Of a DNA stretch of 64,000 bases, positions 43,847 through 53,685 are shown in pieces. The stretch's first letter is position 1. Each line of letters begins with the position of its first letter. Location: the NCBI GenBank assembly GCA_038213375.1, contig JBBQTB010000016.1:1-64000 (forward strand). The letters are read 5' to 3'. This DNA comes from JAAUTT01 sp038213375. GTDB taxonomy: Bacteria > Bacteroidota > Bacteroidia > Bacteroidales > JAAUTT01. The notes under the pieces were generated by a model, which was not told the origin of the DNA, did not search any database, and saw only the letters and a list, made by a program, of their open reading frames with translations. The translations under genes and the position numbers were made by a program.

Positions 43847-44710
43847 TTGGATACAACGGAGTTATTAAGACATGTACGTAAGATTGAGATAAAAACCCGC
43901 GGATTGTCAAACCAGATATTTGCAGGCGAGTATCATAGTGCCTTTAAAGGCAGAGGAATGGCTTTTAGCGAAGTTCGTGAATATCAATATGGTGACGATA
44001 TTAGAAATATTGATTGGAATGTAACTGCAAGATTCAATCATCCTTATATAAAAGTGTTTGAAGAGGAACGCGAATTGACTGTAATGATGTTAATTGATGT
44101 GAGTGGATCGCGCGATTTCGGTTCAAGTCAACGGCTTAAAAAAGCACTTTATGCTGAACTGGCTGCTGTAATTTCATTTTCAGCAACACAAAATAACGAT
44201 AAAATTGGAGCAATACTTTTTACAGATAAGGTTGAGAAATTTATTCCTCCCAAAAAAGGCCGTCAGCATATTTTAAGGGTTATTCGTGAATTGATTGAAT
44301 TTGAACCCCAAAATAAGGGCACAAATGTTGCTGAAGCACTGCGATACCTTACTAATGCAATAAAAAAGAGAAGTATCGCTTTTGTTATTTCCGATTTTTT
44401 AAGTCCCGATTTTTCCGATGCACTTAAAATTGCCAACCGGAAACACGATCTTGTAGCCCTTCGAATATTCGACCGCAGAGAAAAGGAAATTCCTGCAATT
44501 GGTTTGATTCAGGTAAAAGATTCAGAAACAGGACATTTTGCTTGGGTAGACACCTCCGATAAAATGGTACGCGATAAATATTCGTTATGGTGGGAATTTA
44601 AGCAAAATTCATTAAATGACATATTTTTAAGATCGGGAGTTGATAATGTAATGATACGAACCGATGAAGATTACGTTAAACCATTAATCAAACTGTTTAA
44701 GCACCGATGA
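43847..44710 (+). CDS. DUF58 domain protein (Bat operon, VWA-like)
   Basis: The start is TTG at 43847: no ATG is in frame nearby, and DTTELLRHVRKIEIKTRGL matches the normal N-terminus of this family. The 287-residue protein has FSEVREYQYGDDIRNIDWN, the DUF58 signature. A VWA-like fold follows with metal-site residues DVSGS (D..S.S) and SDFLSPD. DUF58 proteins couple MoxR ATPases to membrane VWA proteins. Its stop overlaps the next start by four bases (ATGA). Confidence 0.9.
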   Translation: MDTTELLRHVRKIEIKTRGLSNQIFAGEYHSAFKGRGMAFSEVREYQYGDDIRNIDWNVTARFNHPYIKVFEEERELTVMMLIDVSGSRDFGSSQRLKKALYAELAAVISFSATQNNDKIGAILFTDKVEKFIPPKKGRQHILRVIRELIEFEPQNKGTNVAEALRYLTNAIKKRSIAFVISDFLSPDFSDALKIANRKHDLVALRIFDRREKEIPAIGLIQVKDSETGHFAWVDTSDKMVRDKYSLWWEFKQNSLNDIFLRSGVDNVMIRTDEDYVKPLIKLFKHR

Positions 44711-46419
44711 CCGGGTTTATATTTATGAAACACAAGATAAAAAATATTGGATTTCTATTGTTATTATTCTTATTACCAACTGTTGCAACAGCACAATCGA
44801 TAAAGATTAAAGCTTTATTTGATTCTTCCGCAATAGTGATTGGTGATCAGATAAAATTTCGAATAGAAATTGATCAACCGAAAAATGCTAAAGTTCAATT
44901 GCCGGTTCTGGCTGACACCCTTGTTGGTAAAATCGAGATATTAAAAGTTTTTCCAGCGGATACATCTAAAAAAGATCAAACCCTGCATATTCGTAAGGAA
45001 TATTTGATAACCAGTTTTGACAGTGGATACTATAAGGTAGCGCCTCTCTCATTTCCTTTTGAGATGTCACAACTCAAAGACACCTTAAAATCCGAACCTG
45101 TTTTTTTGAGAGTATATTCCATGCCATTGGATACAGCAAAAGATGTTCGTGATATTAAACCCCCATTAAAAGCTCCATTTTCACTTATCGAAATCTGGCA
45201 ATATATTCTTATTGCGTTTGGCCTTATTTTGATTGGATTTACAATTTGGTATTTTATAAAAAAAATCAAAAAAGAACCGTTTCTAACAACAAAAAAGACG
45301 ATAGAACCTCCTCATATTATAGCTATAAGGGAATTGGACAAGCTAAGAGCTGAAAAACTCTGGCAAACCAACAAGATAAAGGAATATTATACACGATTAA
45401 CCGAGATTATCCGTGTTTATATTGAGAAGCAATTTGGCATTTATGCTTTGGAAATGACCAGTGATGAAATTGTTGAAGCGCTCAAAAAAGTTCATTTTGA
45501 GGATGAAAAGTCAATAGAATTACTTCGGGTCATGTTTTATTCAGCCGATTTAGTGAAATTCGCAAAATCAGAGCCATTGCCAGATGAAAACGAAATCAAT
45601 CTATTAAATACTTATCAGTTTGTGAATAACACTCTGGTTATTGATATACATCTAAACGAACCAGATGCAGAACAACCTGTTAATTCTGTTAAATCTATTA
45701 GCGCGGCTAATACGGGAAGCCCGGCTAATGTCATCACCCAAGCTACTAAATTGACCGTCAAAAAGAAAAACTATGTATTGTCCGTTATTCTTTGGCCGAA
45801 AAAAATCCCATTCACATATCGCATAATAATTCTATTATTTATTTTGGGCATTTTATCATATCAAGTTGTTCCTGATCTCATTTTCAATATTAAAAGGGAC
45901 ACAGCTCCCTCCATCAGTTTTTCGGAATTAAAAAAACTGGCCTATGGCGATATCCCCAGATATTTTAGCATTTCGGAAGCAATGGTACCAAGCACATCGT
46001 TTGTAAAAATTACTAAGAAAAACCGTAGTGGCCTGGAATCATTGAAATTCATATACTATCCTGTTTTTTCTTCGGGTTTAGGAGATAGTTTAAAATTTTC
46101 CAAGGCTTATGTTATCGTAAAGGACAACCATGTAACTGATAGTGAACTTAATTATAATCAGTATTTTAAATCGGGCTCTTTTAAAATTGAGGGTAAATTT
46201 TCAGGTGATCGAATTACCAGCGAAATTAGAAAGTTATTTAATGACAAGGGTATACAAATTGAGTCGGATGCTATTATTCTGGAAAGAAATTCAGAACCAT
46301 GGCCATTACTAATATGCATACTAATTATAATAATAGGGTTACTAATTGGCTTTTGGTTTATTGCGTCATTTGTTCCCGAAATAGTCTTTATCCGAAAATT
46401 TTTAAATGATAAGGTGTAA
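44707..46419 (+). CDS. membrane protein of the Bat operon with extended C-terminus
   Basis: The start at 44707 shares ATGA with the DUF58 stop; an ATG at 44725 would also give the signal peptide (IGFLLLLFLLPTVATAQ). The first half resembles the Bat-operon protein normally of about 300 residues: a beta-rich exported domain, TM at about 163-184, and a cytoplasmic helical part (REIRVYIEKQFG-like). At 570 residues it carries an extra half with TM segments near 372-392 and 532-556 around a domain I do not recognise. The extra half may be a lineage-specific fusion. Confidence 0.75.
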   Translation: MTGFIFMKHKIKNIGFLLLLFLLPTVATAQSIKIKALFDSSAIVIGDQIKFRIEIDQPKNAKVQLPVLADTLVGKIEILKVFPADTSKKDQTLHIRKEYLITSFDSGYYKVAPLSFPFEMSQLKDTLKSEPVFLRVYSMPLDTAKDVRDIKPPLKAPFSLIEIWQYILIAFGLILIGFTIWYFIKKIKKEPFLTTKKTIEPPHIIAIRELDKLRAEKLWQTNKIKEYYTRLTEIIRVYIEKQFGIYALEMTSDEIVEALKKVHFEDEKSIELLRVMFYSADLVKFAKSEPLPDENEINLLNTYQFVNNTLVIDIHLNEPDAEQPVNSVKSISAANTGSPANVITQATKLTVKKKNYVLSVILWPKKIPFTYRIIILLFILGILSYQVVPDLIFNIKRDTAPSISFSELKKLAYGDIPRYFSISEAMVPSTSFVKITKKNRSGLESLKFIYYPVFSSGLGDSLKFSKAYVIVKDNHVTDSELNYNQYFKSGSFKIEGKFSGDRITSEIRKLFNDKGIQIESDAIILERNSEPWPLLICILIIIIGLLIGFWFIASFVPEIVFIRKFLNDKV

Positions 46420-46437
46420 GTTAAAAATGTGAACAGT

Positions 46438-47436
46438 ATGATGATGAGTAATCTAACTTTTGCAAATAGCAGTTTTCTTTTTTTACTTTTTTTGGTAATC
46501 CCAATAGTGGTATGGTATATATTGAAGCATAACAAAATCAAACCATCTATTCAGGTATCATCAACAGAACACCTAAGCCAACTCGGTAATACCTGGAAGG
46601 TAAAAATGAGGCACAGCACCTTTATTTTGCGTGTTCTTGCGCTTATATTTCTAATTCTTGTTTTGGCCCGTCCACAGTCTATCAATAATTTGCGCTCTGA
46701 AACTTCGGAAGGTATCGATATCATGCTAGCTCTGGATTTATCAAGTAGTATGCTTGCCAGAGATTTCCATCCTGATCGTCTTGAGGCTGCTAAGGACGTT
46801 GCCATTGAATTTATATCAGGGAGGCCATCTGACAGGATTGGATTAACCGTATTTAGCGCCGAAAGTTTTACGCAATGCCCTTTAACCATCGATCATGCAG
46901 TTTTAATTAACCTTTTGAAAGATATAAAAAGCGGTATGATAGAAGACGGTACGGCAATAGGTGTTGGTTTAGCTACTGCAATTAGCCGGCTCAAAGAAAG
47001 TGAAGGGAAAAGCAAAGTGATCATTCTTCTTACTGATGGGGTTAATAACCGCGGTTCCATTGCCCCGGTTACAGCGGCTGAAATCGCTAAAACCTTCGGA
47101 ATACGGGTTTATACTGTAGGTGTTGGTACACGGGGTACGGCCCCATATCCGATAGAAACTCCATTTGGTATTCAATTTCAAAATATGGCTGTTGAAATTG
47201 ATGAGGCCGTACTTACCGAGATTGCAAAAATGACCGATGGCAAATATTTCCGTGCGACTGATAACGAAAAGCTTCGGGATATTTACAAAGAAATTGACAC
47301 ACTTGAGAAATCGAAAATCGAAATAAGTGAATACAGTAAACGAACAGAAGAGTATTTATGGTTTGCGATTATCGCCGGATTGCTACTGGCAATTGAACTG
47401 ATTTTACGTTTTACTATTGTGAGAACGATACCTTAA
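46438..47436 (+). CDS. batA: BatA, von Willebrand factor A membrane protein
   Basis: I use the ATG at 46438; GTG at 46429 is possible. The 332-residue protein has a TM near 10-30, a second near 60-80, the VWA domain with MIDAS residues in ALDLSSSM (DxSxS) and ILLTDGVNN, and a last TM at the C-terminus. Bat proteins (Bacteroides aerotolerance) support oxygen tolerance and cell-envelope integrity; their exact activity is not known. VWA proteins bind partners via a divalent metal. It is followed after 96 bp by a second VWA gene. Confidence 0.92.
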   Translation: MMMSNLTFANSSFLFLLFLVIPIVVWYILKHNKIKPSIQVSSTEHLSQLGNTWKVKMRHSTFILRVLALIFLILVLARPQSINNLRSETSEGIDIMLALDLSSSMLARDFHPDRLEAAKDVAIEFISGRPSDRIGLTVFSAESFTQCPLTIDHAVLINLLKDIKSGMIEDGTAIGVGLATAISRLKESEGKSKVIILLTDGVNNRGSIAPVTAAEIAKTFGIRVYTVGVGTRGTAPYPIETPFGIQFQNMAVEIDEAVLTEIAKMTDGKYFRATDNEKLRDIYKEIDTLEKSKIEISEYSKRTEEYLWFAIIAGLLLAIELILRFTIVRTIP

Positions 47437-47532
47437 AAGAGTCGTAAGTATAAAGTCGTATGACTAAATACAACCTTTTAAAGTACCACAAATTAAGAAA
47501 ATTATTAATATTTAATTAAAACACTGAGATTT

Positions 47533-48570
47533 ATGTTTCAGTTTGACCATAGCGAATTATTGTTTCTTTTGTCAGTCATTCCTCTGATTGTATTGTTCTA
47601 TTGGTTTTCGAACAAACGAAGAAAAAAACTTTTACAGGATTTCGGAGATTTAGAAATTATAGAACAATTAATGCCTGATCGTTCTCAATCCAGGCCTGTT
47701 GTGAAATTAATTCTTTTTTTATCCGCACTATTCTTTTTTATTTTCGGATTAGCTGGTCCCCAGTTTGGAACCAAGTTACGTGAGACCAAACGTAAAGGGG
47801 TTGAGATAATAATTGCTCTCGACGTTTCCAATAGCATGCTGGCCGAAGACATACAACCCAATCGGTTGGAAAGGGCTAAACAGTCTATTTCTAAGCTTGT
47901 TGATCAGTTACGAAACGACAAAATCGGATTGATTGTATTTGCAGGTGAAGCCTTTACTCAACTGCCAATTACCACCGATTATGTATCGGCAAAAATGTTT
48001 CTTTCCAATATAACGCCAAACATTGTTTCGGTGCCGGGCACAGCGATTGGCTCAGCTATAAATCTGGCAACAAAATCGTTTACGCCGGAGGGAAAGAGTG
48101 ATAAAGCAATCATTATCATCACCGATGGCGAAAATCATGAAGACGATGCAGTGGGCGCTGCTACAGCTGCCAGAGAAAAAGGAATTTTTGTTCATACCAT
48201 CGGTATTGGCTTACCTAAGGGCGCTCCTATACCCATCGAATCAGGCAACAATCAGAAAAACTATTTAAAAGACAACGATGGAAATACAGTAATCAGTAAA
48301 TTAAATGAAGTATTGTTACAACAAATTGCCACTGCTGGAAACGGCATTTATATTAGAGCAACGAATACTCAGATAGGTCTGAATACCATTTTTGATGAAA
48401 TTAGTAAAATGAATAAGACTGAGTATAAAGCTAAAAGGTATTCTGAATACGAGGATCAGTTTCAATGGCCAATTGGCATAGCCATTCTATTGCTGATCAT
48501 TGAGATGGTTGTACTTGAGCGCAGAACAAAATTTTTCCATAAATTCCATTTGTTTCAGGTTAAAAAGTAA
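47533..48570 (+). CDS. batB: BatB, von Willebrand factor A membrane protein
   Basis: The 345-residue protein repeats the BatA design: N-terminal TM pair (about 9-24 and 58-75), MIDAS in ALDVSNSM and IIITDGENHEDD, and a C-terminal TM (about 312-330). BatA and BatB are known to be paired in this operon and likely form a complex. Its stop codon shares a base with the start of batC (TAATG), so translation is coupled. Confidence 0.92.
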   Translation: MFQFDHSELLFLLSVIPLIVLFYWFSNKRRKKLLQDFGDLEIIEQLMPDRSQSRPVVKLILFLSALFFFIFGLAGPQFGTKLRETKRKGVEIIIALDVSNSMLAEDIQPNRLERAKQSISKLVDQLRNDKIGLIVFAGEAFTQLPITTDYVSAKMFLSNITPNIVSVPGTAIGSAINLATKSFTPEGKSDKAIIIITDGENHEDDAVGAATAAREKGIFVHTIGIGLPKGAPIPIESGNNQKNYLKDNDGNTVISKLNEVLLQQIATAGNGIYIRATNTQIGLNTIFDEISKMNKTEYKAKRYSEYEDQFQWPIGIAILLLIIEMVVLERRTKFFHKFHLFQVKK

Positions 48571-49307
48571 TGATTATGAGGGCTATAATATTAATAACGA
48601 TTTCGTTTATATCTCTTTCGATTTTCGGGCAAACCGAACGAAAATATATCCGGAGTGGTAATAAACTTTATGATGAAAAAAAATACACTGATGCGGAATT
48701 ATCCTACCGAAAAGCGCTCGATAAAAAAGCGAATTCGTTTGAATCGTCATTTAACATAGGAAATTCGCTGTATAAAGAGGGTAAATTTCCTGAAGCTGCT
48801 AATCAGTTTAGCAATCTTACTGATGCTACAAATGATAAGGATAAACTAGCAAAGGTTTATCATAACCTCGGCAATTCATACGTAAAAGCCAAAAAACTTC
48901 AGGAAGGCATTGACTCCTATAAAAAGTCATTGATTCAAAACCCTTCCGACAAGGATACTAAATTTAATTTAGCATACGTTCAGAAACTATTAAAACAACA
49001 GCAAGAACAGAAAGAAAAGGATAAACAGGATCAAAAAAAAGATCCGAAAGAAAAGAAGAAGGAAAATAAAGATAATAAGGATCAAAAAAAACAAGATCAA
49101 CAGAAACAGAAGGATCAACAAAAACAGGATCAACAGAAACAGGATCAACAGAAACAGAAGGATCAACAACAGCAGGAAAAAAAGATCTCCCCACAAGATG
49201 CACAGCGAATGCTTGATGCTGTTCAGAATGATGAGAAGAAATTGCAAAAAAAGCTGGAGGAACAAAAAGCCAGCGGGGAAAAAGTAAAAGTTTTAAAGAA
49301 TTGGTAA
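48570..49307 (+). CDS. batC: BatC, TPR protein with lysine/glutamine-rich tail
   Basis: The 245-residue product has a signal peptide (IILITISFISLSIFGQ). Three TPR units follow at about 20-130 (YIRSGNKLYDEKKYTDAEL, AKVYHNLGNSYVKAKKLQEG). Residues about 140-205 are a low-complexity stretch of K, Q, D and E, and then a PQDAQRMLDAVQNDEKKL helix. BatC is a periplasmic TPR scaffold in the Bat complex. The repetitive DNA (AACAGGATCAACAG-like) makes the tail prone to length change. The start overlaps batB by one base. Confidence 0.88.
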   Translation: MIMRAIILITISFISLSIFGQTERKYIRSGNKLYDEKKYTDAELSYRKALDKKANSFESSFNIGNSLYKEGKFPEAANQFSNLTDATNDKDKLAKVYHNLGNSYVKAKKLQEGIDSYKKSLIQNPSDKDTKFNLAYVQKLLKQQQEQKEKDKQDQKKDPKEKKKENKDNKDQKKQDQQKQKDQQKQDQQKQDQQKQKDQQQQEKKISPQDAQRMLDAVQNDEKKLQKKLEEQKASGEKVKVLKNW

Positions 49308-49320
49308 TAAACAATATGGC

Positions 49321-51144
49321 ATGAAGAAACTTCTTGTATTGTGTTATTTTTTAGTATGGTTAGGCTGGACATCAGCACAAAATGTGCAATTTACTGCTCA
49401 GGCTCCTAAAGTGGTAGAAGCTGGAGAACAGTTTGAACTTGTATTTTCGATAAACGGGGATCCATCTGATTTCCTTATTCCTAAAATAACAGATTTCAGA
49501 ATATTGTTTGGTCCAAGTACATCGCAAAGCACAAGTACTCAGTGGGTAAATGGGAAGGTAACAAGTTCCTCCACTTATTCATATAGTTACATTATGATTG
49601 GCACTAAACCGGGAAAATACCTGATTGGATCTGCCGAGATAACGGTAAATAGTAAAAAATACAAGTCAAATCCTTTAAATATTGAAGTTATTGCGAGCGC
49701 TTCAGGAAATAAGCAAACGGGTAATGCATCAACCAATTCAAATCAGGAAAATACACCATCCGGGCAAGTGTCAACTGAAGGAGACATCTTTATCAGAGTA
49801 ATTGTAGATAAAAAGAATGTGTTTCTTGGTGAATACCTTGTAGCTTCGGTAAAACTTTATTCAAAAGCCAACATTTCGTCCATCGACAATGTTCAGTTTC
49901 CTGCTTTTGATGGTTTTTTTAAACAGGATATAGAAACCCCTCCTCTTCGAAGTCTCGAACGTGAAACTGTTAATGGAGAAATATATGGTACCGGAATCAT
50001 TAAAAAATTTATTTTGATCCCGCAAAAAACCGGCGAGTTAAAAATAGACCCAATGACAATGGATTGTTCTATTCAACAGCAGGTAAAAAACCGGCGACGT
50101 GGTGTTTTTGATGATTTTTTTGGACCAAGTGTACAAACGGTTTCTCAAAAATTAAAAAGCAAAACTATATCGGTAAATGTAAAACAATTGCTAGGTGGCA
50201 AGCCCGATTCATTTAATGGAGCCGTAGGTAAATTTAATATGGATGCAAAAGCTGATAAGACTTCAGCAAAGACAAATGATGCAATTACTCTTAAAGTTAC
50301 CATTTCAGGAACTGGAAATATTAAACTTATTGATGCTCCCAAAATTAACTTTCCTCCCGATTTTGATTCGTACGATCCTAAAGTAAATTTAAATACCAGT
50401 GTTGCCGATGGCGGAGTGAGCGGCTCCAAAACATTTGAATATCTCATTGTTCCACGAAATCCGGGAGAATTTCGCATTGCTCCCCTCTCCTTTACATATT
50501 TCGATGTAAGTTCAAATCAATACAAGACAATTACATCGAAAGAATTTGTTTTTAATATTGAAAAAGGAGAAAATTCTCAGGCAACTACAGTAGTTAGTGG
50601 ACTTTCTAAAGAAGATGTGAAGTATATTGGAAAAGATATCTTTTTTATAAAAACCAACAATTTTGCAGTTTCCACTAAATATGAATCTCTTTATACCAGC
50701 ATTTTGTGGTATTCAATTTATATTGTTGGTTTATTATCATTTATCACTATTGTTTGGTTTCGCCGTCGTAACATCATGATAAATTCCAATGTTGCCCTGG
50801 TTAAAAACAGAAGAGCCGATAAATTTGCCACAAAGCGTTTAAAGCAGGCAAAAATCCATCTTGATGCTAAGGAAAACGAAAAATTCTACGAAGAATTACT
50901 TAAGGGTATCTGGGGCTATTTAAGTGACAAACTTAATATCCCATTGTCAGAACTATCAAGAGAAAATGCCCGTGAAATGCTTGAAAAACATAATCTTACA
51001 CCGGAAATTATACAAGACTTTGTGCAACTAGTTGATAATTGCGAATATGAACGTTATGCACCACCTTCAGAAAGCATATCGATGCAAAATGATTACGACA
51101 AAGCGATTGATTTAATGTTAAAACTTCAATTGAAATTAAGATGA
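49321..51144 (+). CDS. batD: BatD, oxygen-tolerance protein
   Basis: The 607-residue protein has a signal peptide (LLVLCYFLVWLGWTSAQ). It is followed by beta-sandwich domains with the BatD signatures (TAQAPKVVEAGEQFELVF, then SYIMIGTKPGKYLIG). IRVIVDKKNVFLGEYLVAS and FEYLIVPRNPGEFRIAPLSF are further BatD blocks. A TM lies near 455-480 (LWYSIYIVGLLSFITIVWF), then a cytoplasmic helical domain ending LKLQLKLR. BatD is the largest Bat component, membrane-anchored with a periplasmic body. Its stop overlaps the batE start by four bases. Confidence 0.92.
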   Translation: MKKLLVLCYFLVWLGWTSAQNVQFTAQAPKVVEAGEQFELVFSINGDPSDFLIPKITDFRILFGPSTSQSTSTQWVNGKVTSSSTYSYSYIMIGTKPGKYLIGSAEITVNSKKYKSNPLNIEVIASASGNKQTGNASTNSNQENTPSGQVSTEGDIFIRVIVDKKNVFLGEYLVASVKLYSKANISSIDNVQFPAFDGFFKQDIETPPLRSLERETVNGEIYGTGIIKKFILIPQKTGELKIDPMTMDCSIQQQVKNRRRGVFDDFFGPSVQTVSQKLKSKTISVNVKQLLGGKPDSFNGAVGKFNMDAKADKTSAKTNDAITLKVTISGTGNIKLIDAPKINFPPDFDSYDPKVNLNTSVADGGVSGSKTFEYLIVPRNPGEFRIAPLSFTYFDVSSNQYKTITSKEFVFNIEKGENSQATTVVSGLSKEDVKYIGKDIFFIKTNNFAVSTKYESLYTSILWYSIYIVGLLSFITIVWFRRRNIMINSNVALVKNRRADKFATKRLKQAKIHLDAKENEKFYEELLKGIWGYLSDKLNIPLSELSRENAREMLEKHNLTPEIIQDFVQLVDNCEYERYAPPSESISMQNDYDKAIDLMLKLQLKLR

Positions 51145-51896
51145 AACAATTATTATTTTTTATAGGATTTCTTAGTTGGGCGATGAATATAAACGCATTA
51201 GATACTAAAGAATTAATCAAACAAGGTAACGATTTATATTCCAAAAATGAATTTGAACAGGCTTCAAAAAAATATCAGGCTGTAATAAATTCAGGATACG
51301 TTTCTTCTGAACTATATTATAATCTTGGAAATACCTTTTTTAAACTTCATAATATCAAGTCTGCCATTTTAAATTACGAACGAGCCAAACTCCTCAATCC
51401 TGGCGACAAATCGATTGATTTTAACCTGGAATTATCTAGAAGTTTTGCCATTGATAAAATTGAACCTTTGCCTGATTTATTTTTTGTTTCGTGGTATAAA
51501 TGGCTTCGAAATCAACTCTCAACGAATGACTGGGCTGTTCTAAGTGTATTTACCTTTATTATTACTCTCTGCTCATCACTTCTTTACCTATTGACGTATA
51601 AAATTGGCTTAAAGAAAATTGGCTTTTGGATTGGAAGTGTTTGCCTGGCCATTTCACTCATGTCTTTTGTCTTTGGATTTCAATTACAAAAAATGCAAAG
51701 CGCTCAAAATACCGCCATAATTTATACCCCGGCAGTGACACTAAAAAGTTCACCAGCTGAAAGTGGAACTAATCTGTTTATTTTACACGAAGGTACGAAA
51801 GTTGAAATATTGGATAACGTGGGAGACTGGCGTTTTGTAAGTATTGCCGATGGAAATAAAGGTTGGGTGAAAATTGGAGATATTGTTGTTATTTAA
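51141..51896 (+). CDS. batE: BatE, TPR membrane protein with SH3-like domain
   Basis: The 251-residue protein has a signal peptide (LLFFIGFLSWAMNINA) and two to three TPR units (ELIKQGNDLYSKNEFEQAS, ELYYNLGNTFFKLHNI). Two TM segments follow at about 130-150 and 157-175. A C-terminal SH3b-like domain comes last (VTLKSSPAESGTNLFILHEG, then GDWRFVSIADGNKGWVK). This is the standard BatE layout; the SH3 part probably binds peptidoglycan or a protein partner. It ends the operon; a weak hairpin (AGCTAA / TTAGCT, 51907-51927) follows. Confidence 0.92.
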   Translation: MKQLLFFIGFLSWAMNINALDTKELIKQGNDLYSKNEFEQASKKYQAVINSGYVSSELYYNLGNTFFKLHNIKSAILNYERAKLLNPGDKSIDFNLELSRSFAIDKIEPLPDLFFVSWYKWLRNQLSTNDWAVLSVFTFIITLCSSLLYLLTYKIGLKKIGFWIGSVCLAISLMSFVFGFQLQKMQSAQNTAIIYTPAVTLKSSPAESGTNLFILHEGTKVEILDNVGDWRFVSIADGNKGWVKIGDIVVI

Positions 51897-51934
51897 ATAA
51901 CACTTAAGCTAATTCAGTAAGTTAGCTGACTTTG

Positions 51935-52759
51935 TTACCTAAAACCTCCAAATACCCACAAATCCTTAGGATTTACGCACATTACAGGAACTTTATAAGG
52001 ATTAGCAATGATTTTTTGCTCTCTTACTCCAAAAATGAATTTGCTTAAAGTAAGATTTCGTTGCAATTGAGTTATTATCAGATCTGCATTAATAGAATGT
52101 GCATATTCATTGATTTCCGTACCAAAGTTCAGCTTGCCATTCGAAACAAACACTTCAAAGCTAATTCGTTTAGTTTCAAGCATACTTTTGGCAAAATTCA
52201 GATTGTTAGTGATATTTTTCAGAAATACCCTATCAGTGGTATACATTTTAATGAGATGCAATTTAAAGTCGTAAAATTTACTGAAATGCAAAACATAGCT
52301 CAGAATTTCTTTGTTTTCAACGCGATAATCAATTGGATACACAATGTCAATAAATTTATCCTTAGTAGGAGGTTTCTGAACAACTACAAAAGGAGACTTA
52401 GATCCTGCAATTATTTTAATCGCTCTGCTTCCGGTATATTTTTGAACTCCTTTTACACCGTCAGTCTTCATAACTACAAGGGCGCAATCAGTTTGTGAGG
52501 CAATATCACTAATAGTAGTAAAAATATTGCCAATCATAGTAATTTTGGTAACATTAATTCCATGCTGCCGCAGTGTGGAGTCTGCAATTTCATTTAATTT
52601 CGATACGGAAGCTGCTTCTTCATTTTGTTGGTTGATAATATGCAGCAAGGATATATTTAAATTCATTACCTTCGCAATATTGATAGCATGTTCCAATGCA
52701 TAACCCGAAGTGGCAGTAAAATCCAACGGTACCAATATATATCTGGTTGAAGTGTCCAT
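51935..52759 (-). CDS. tandem universal stress protein (UspA)
   Basis: The 274-residue protein has two UspA domains. The first starts YILVPLDFTATSGYALEHAI and the second near residue 140 (IDIVYPIDYRVENKEILSYV). The C-terminal ATP-loop-like segment is poorly conserved, so the second domain may not bind nucleotide. Usp proteins accumulate under stress and growth arrest. It is convergent with batE and stands alone. The long AT-rich leader (52760-52896) may hold the promoter; no clear -7 box was found. Confidence 0.9.
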   Translation of the reverse strand: MDTSTRYILVPLDFTATSGYALEHAINIAKVMNLNISLLHIINQQNEEAASVSKLNEIADSTLRQHGINVTKITMIGNIFTTISDIASQTDCALVVMKTDGVKGVQKYTGSRAIKIIAGSKSPFVVVQKPPTKDKFIDIVYPIDYRVENKEILSYVLHFSKFYDFKLHLIKMYTTDRVFLKNITNNLNFAKSMLETKRISFEVFVSNGKLNFGTEINEYAHSINADLIITQLQRNLTLSKFIFGVREQKIIANPYKVPVMCVNPKDLWVFGGFR

Positions 52760-52896
52760 ATTATTATGATTTTAAATAAAATTTCATATTTATTGTCAGA
52801 GAATACATTAAAAAACTTAGCTAATATACTAAATATAATTTTAGGCTTCTGATTTTTATCAATTTATACGGTCTTTTTATCTGAAAGTTTATTTTC

Positions 52897-53685
52897 ATGA
52901 ATTTTTTTTTAATTTTCTTATCTTCATTACTAAATAAGTTTCGCTCAATTAATACTAGGCTTTGTATTTTAATGATCCTATTTTGTACAAATTCGCTAAA
53001 TTTATTTTCAACAAGCAATGTAAATAATGATGACAGTTGTCAGTTAATTTTACTACATGAAACTCTTAAACCATTAGAACTTAAAAAAGCTGTTATATAT
53101 TATTCGGCTTCAAGATTTTTAGTTAGAAAGGATTCATTATGTTTTTATTATTCAACAATTTCTTCGGATATTGACACGATATTTTTTAATGAACCATGGA
53201 AGTATCCGGTTTACCTAAAATTAATTTTAACGTTTACCGATTTAACACGAAGTAGCAATATTTTTCATTATGATTCTCAAATAAAAAAATGGGAAGTCTC
53301 CGTCCTCGACAGCAGTTTGATAGTAAAACATAAACCAGTTGGAGATGATTTTAAGCGCAGAAATTCCTTAAATGGTTTGGTTCTTTTAATTAATACCGCC
53401 ATTGAAATGTTTCTTGCCTTAATCATATCACGATTATTTGGATGGTCTCATTTATTGGTATTTATGGTTTTGGCAGCAAATATTGCAGCATTCCCTGTAT
53501 ATATTTTCTCCATTCCAGATCTTGTTTTGCGCGAATCGATCGTGGCTACTATTAAATTAATGGTAATGTTGGTTATCGGATATCGAAAAATTAAATATTA
53601 TAAGATCATCCTTTTTTCAATTGTTCTTATTATCATTGGGTTGGGAATAAAGGAATTTTTATTCTTTTTATCATACATTATATGA
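52897..53685 (+). CDS. unknown membrane protein
   Basis: I do not recognise this 262-residue family. It has an N-terminal hydrophobic segment (about 20-38, CILMILFCTNSLNLFS) that may be a signal sequence. A soluble region of about 110 residues follows, then four predicted TM segments in the C-terminal half (about 152-170, 172-190, 205-222 and 235-258). The N-terminal ATG lies in an AT-rich region, so the start could be later (Met 26). Its stop overlaps the next start by ATGA, so the two form a translationally coupled pair. Confidence 0.55.
   Translation: MNFFLIFLSSLLNKFRSINTRLCILMILFCTNSLNLFSTSNVNNDDSCQLILLHETLKPLELKKAVIYYSASRFLVRKDSLCFYYSTISSDIDTIFFNEPWKYPVYLKLILTFTDLTRSSNIFHYDSQIKKWEVSVLDSSLIVKHKPVGDDFKRRNSLNGLVLLINTAIEMFLALIISRLFGWSHLLVFMVLAANIAAFPVYIFSIPDLVLRESIVATIKLMVMLVIGYRKIKYYKIILFSIVLIIIGLGIKEFLFFLSYII

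Noticed and set aside
48990..49265. Leucine/isoleucine-rich minus-strand frame opposite batC
   Set aside because: It is the antisense image of the Lys/Gln/Asp repeat tract in batC and has no independent support.
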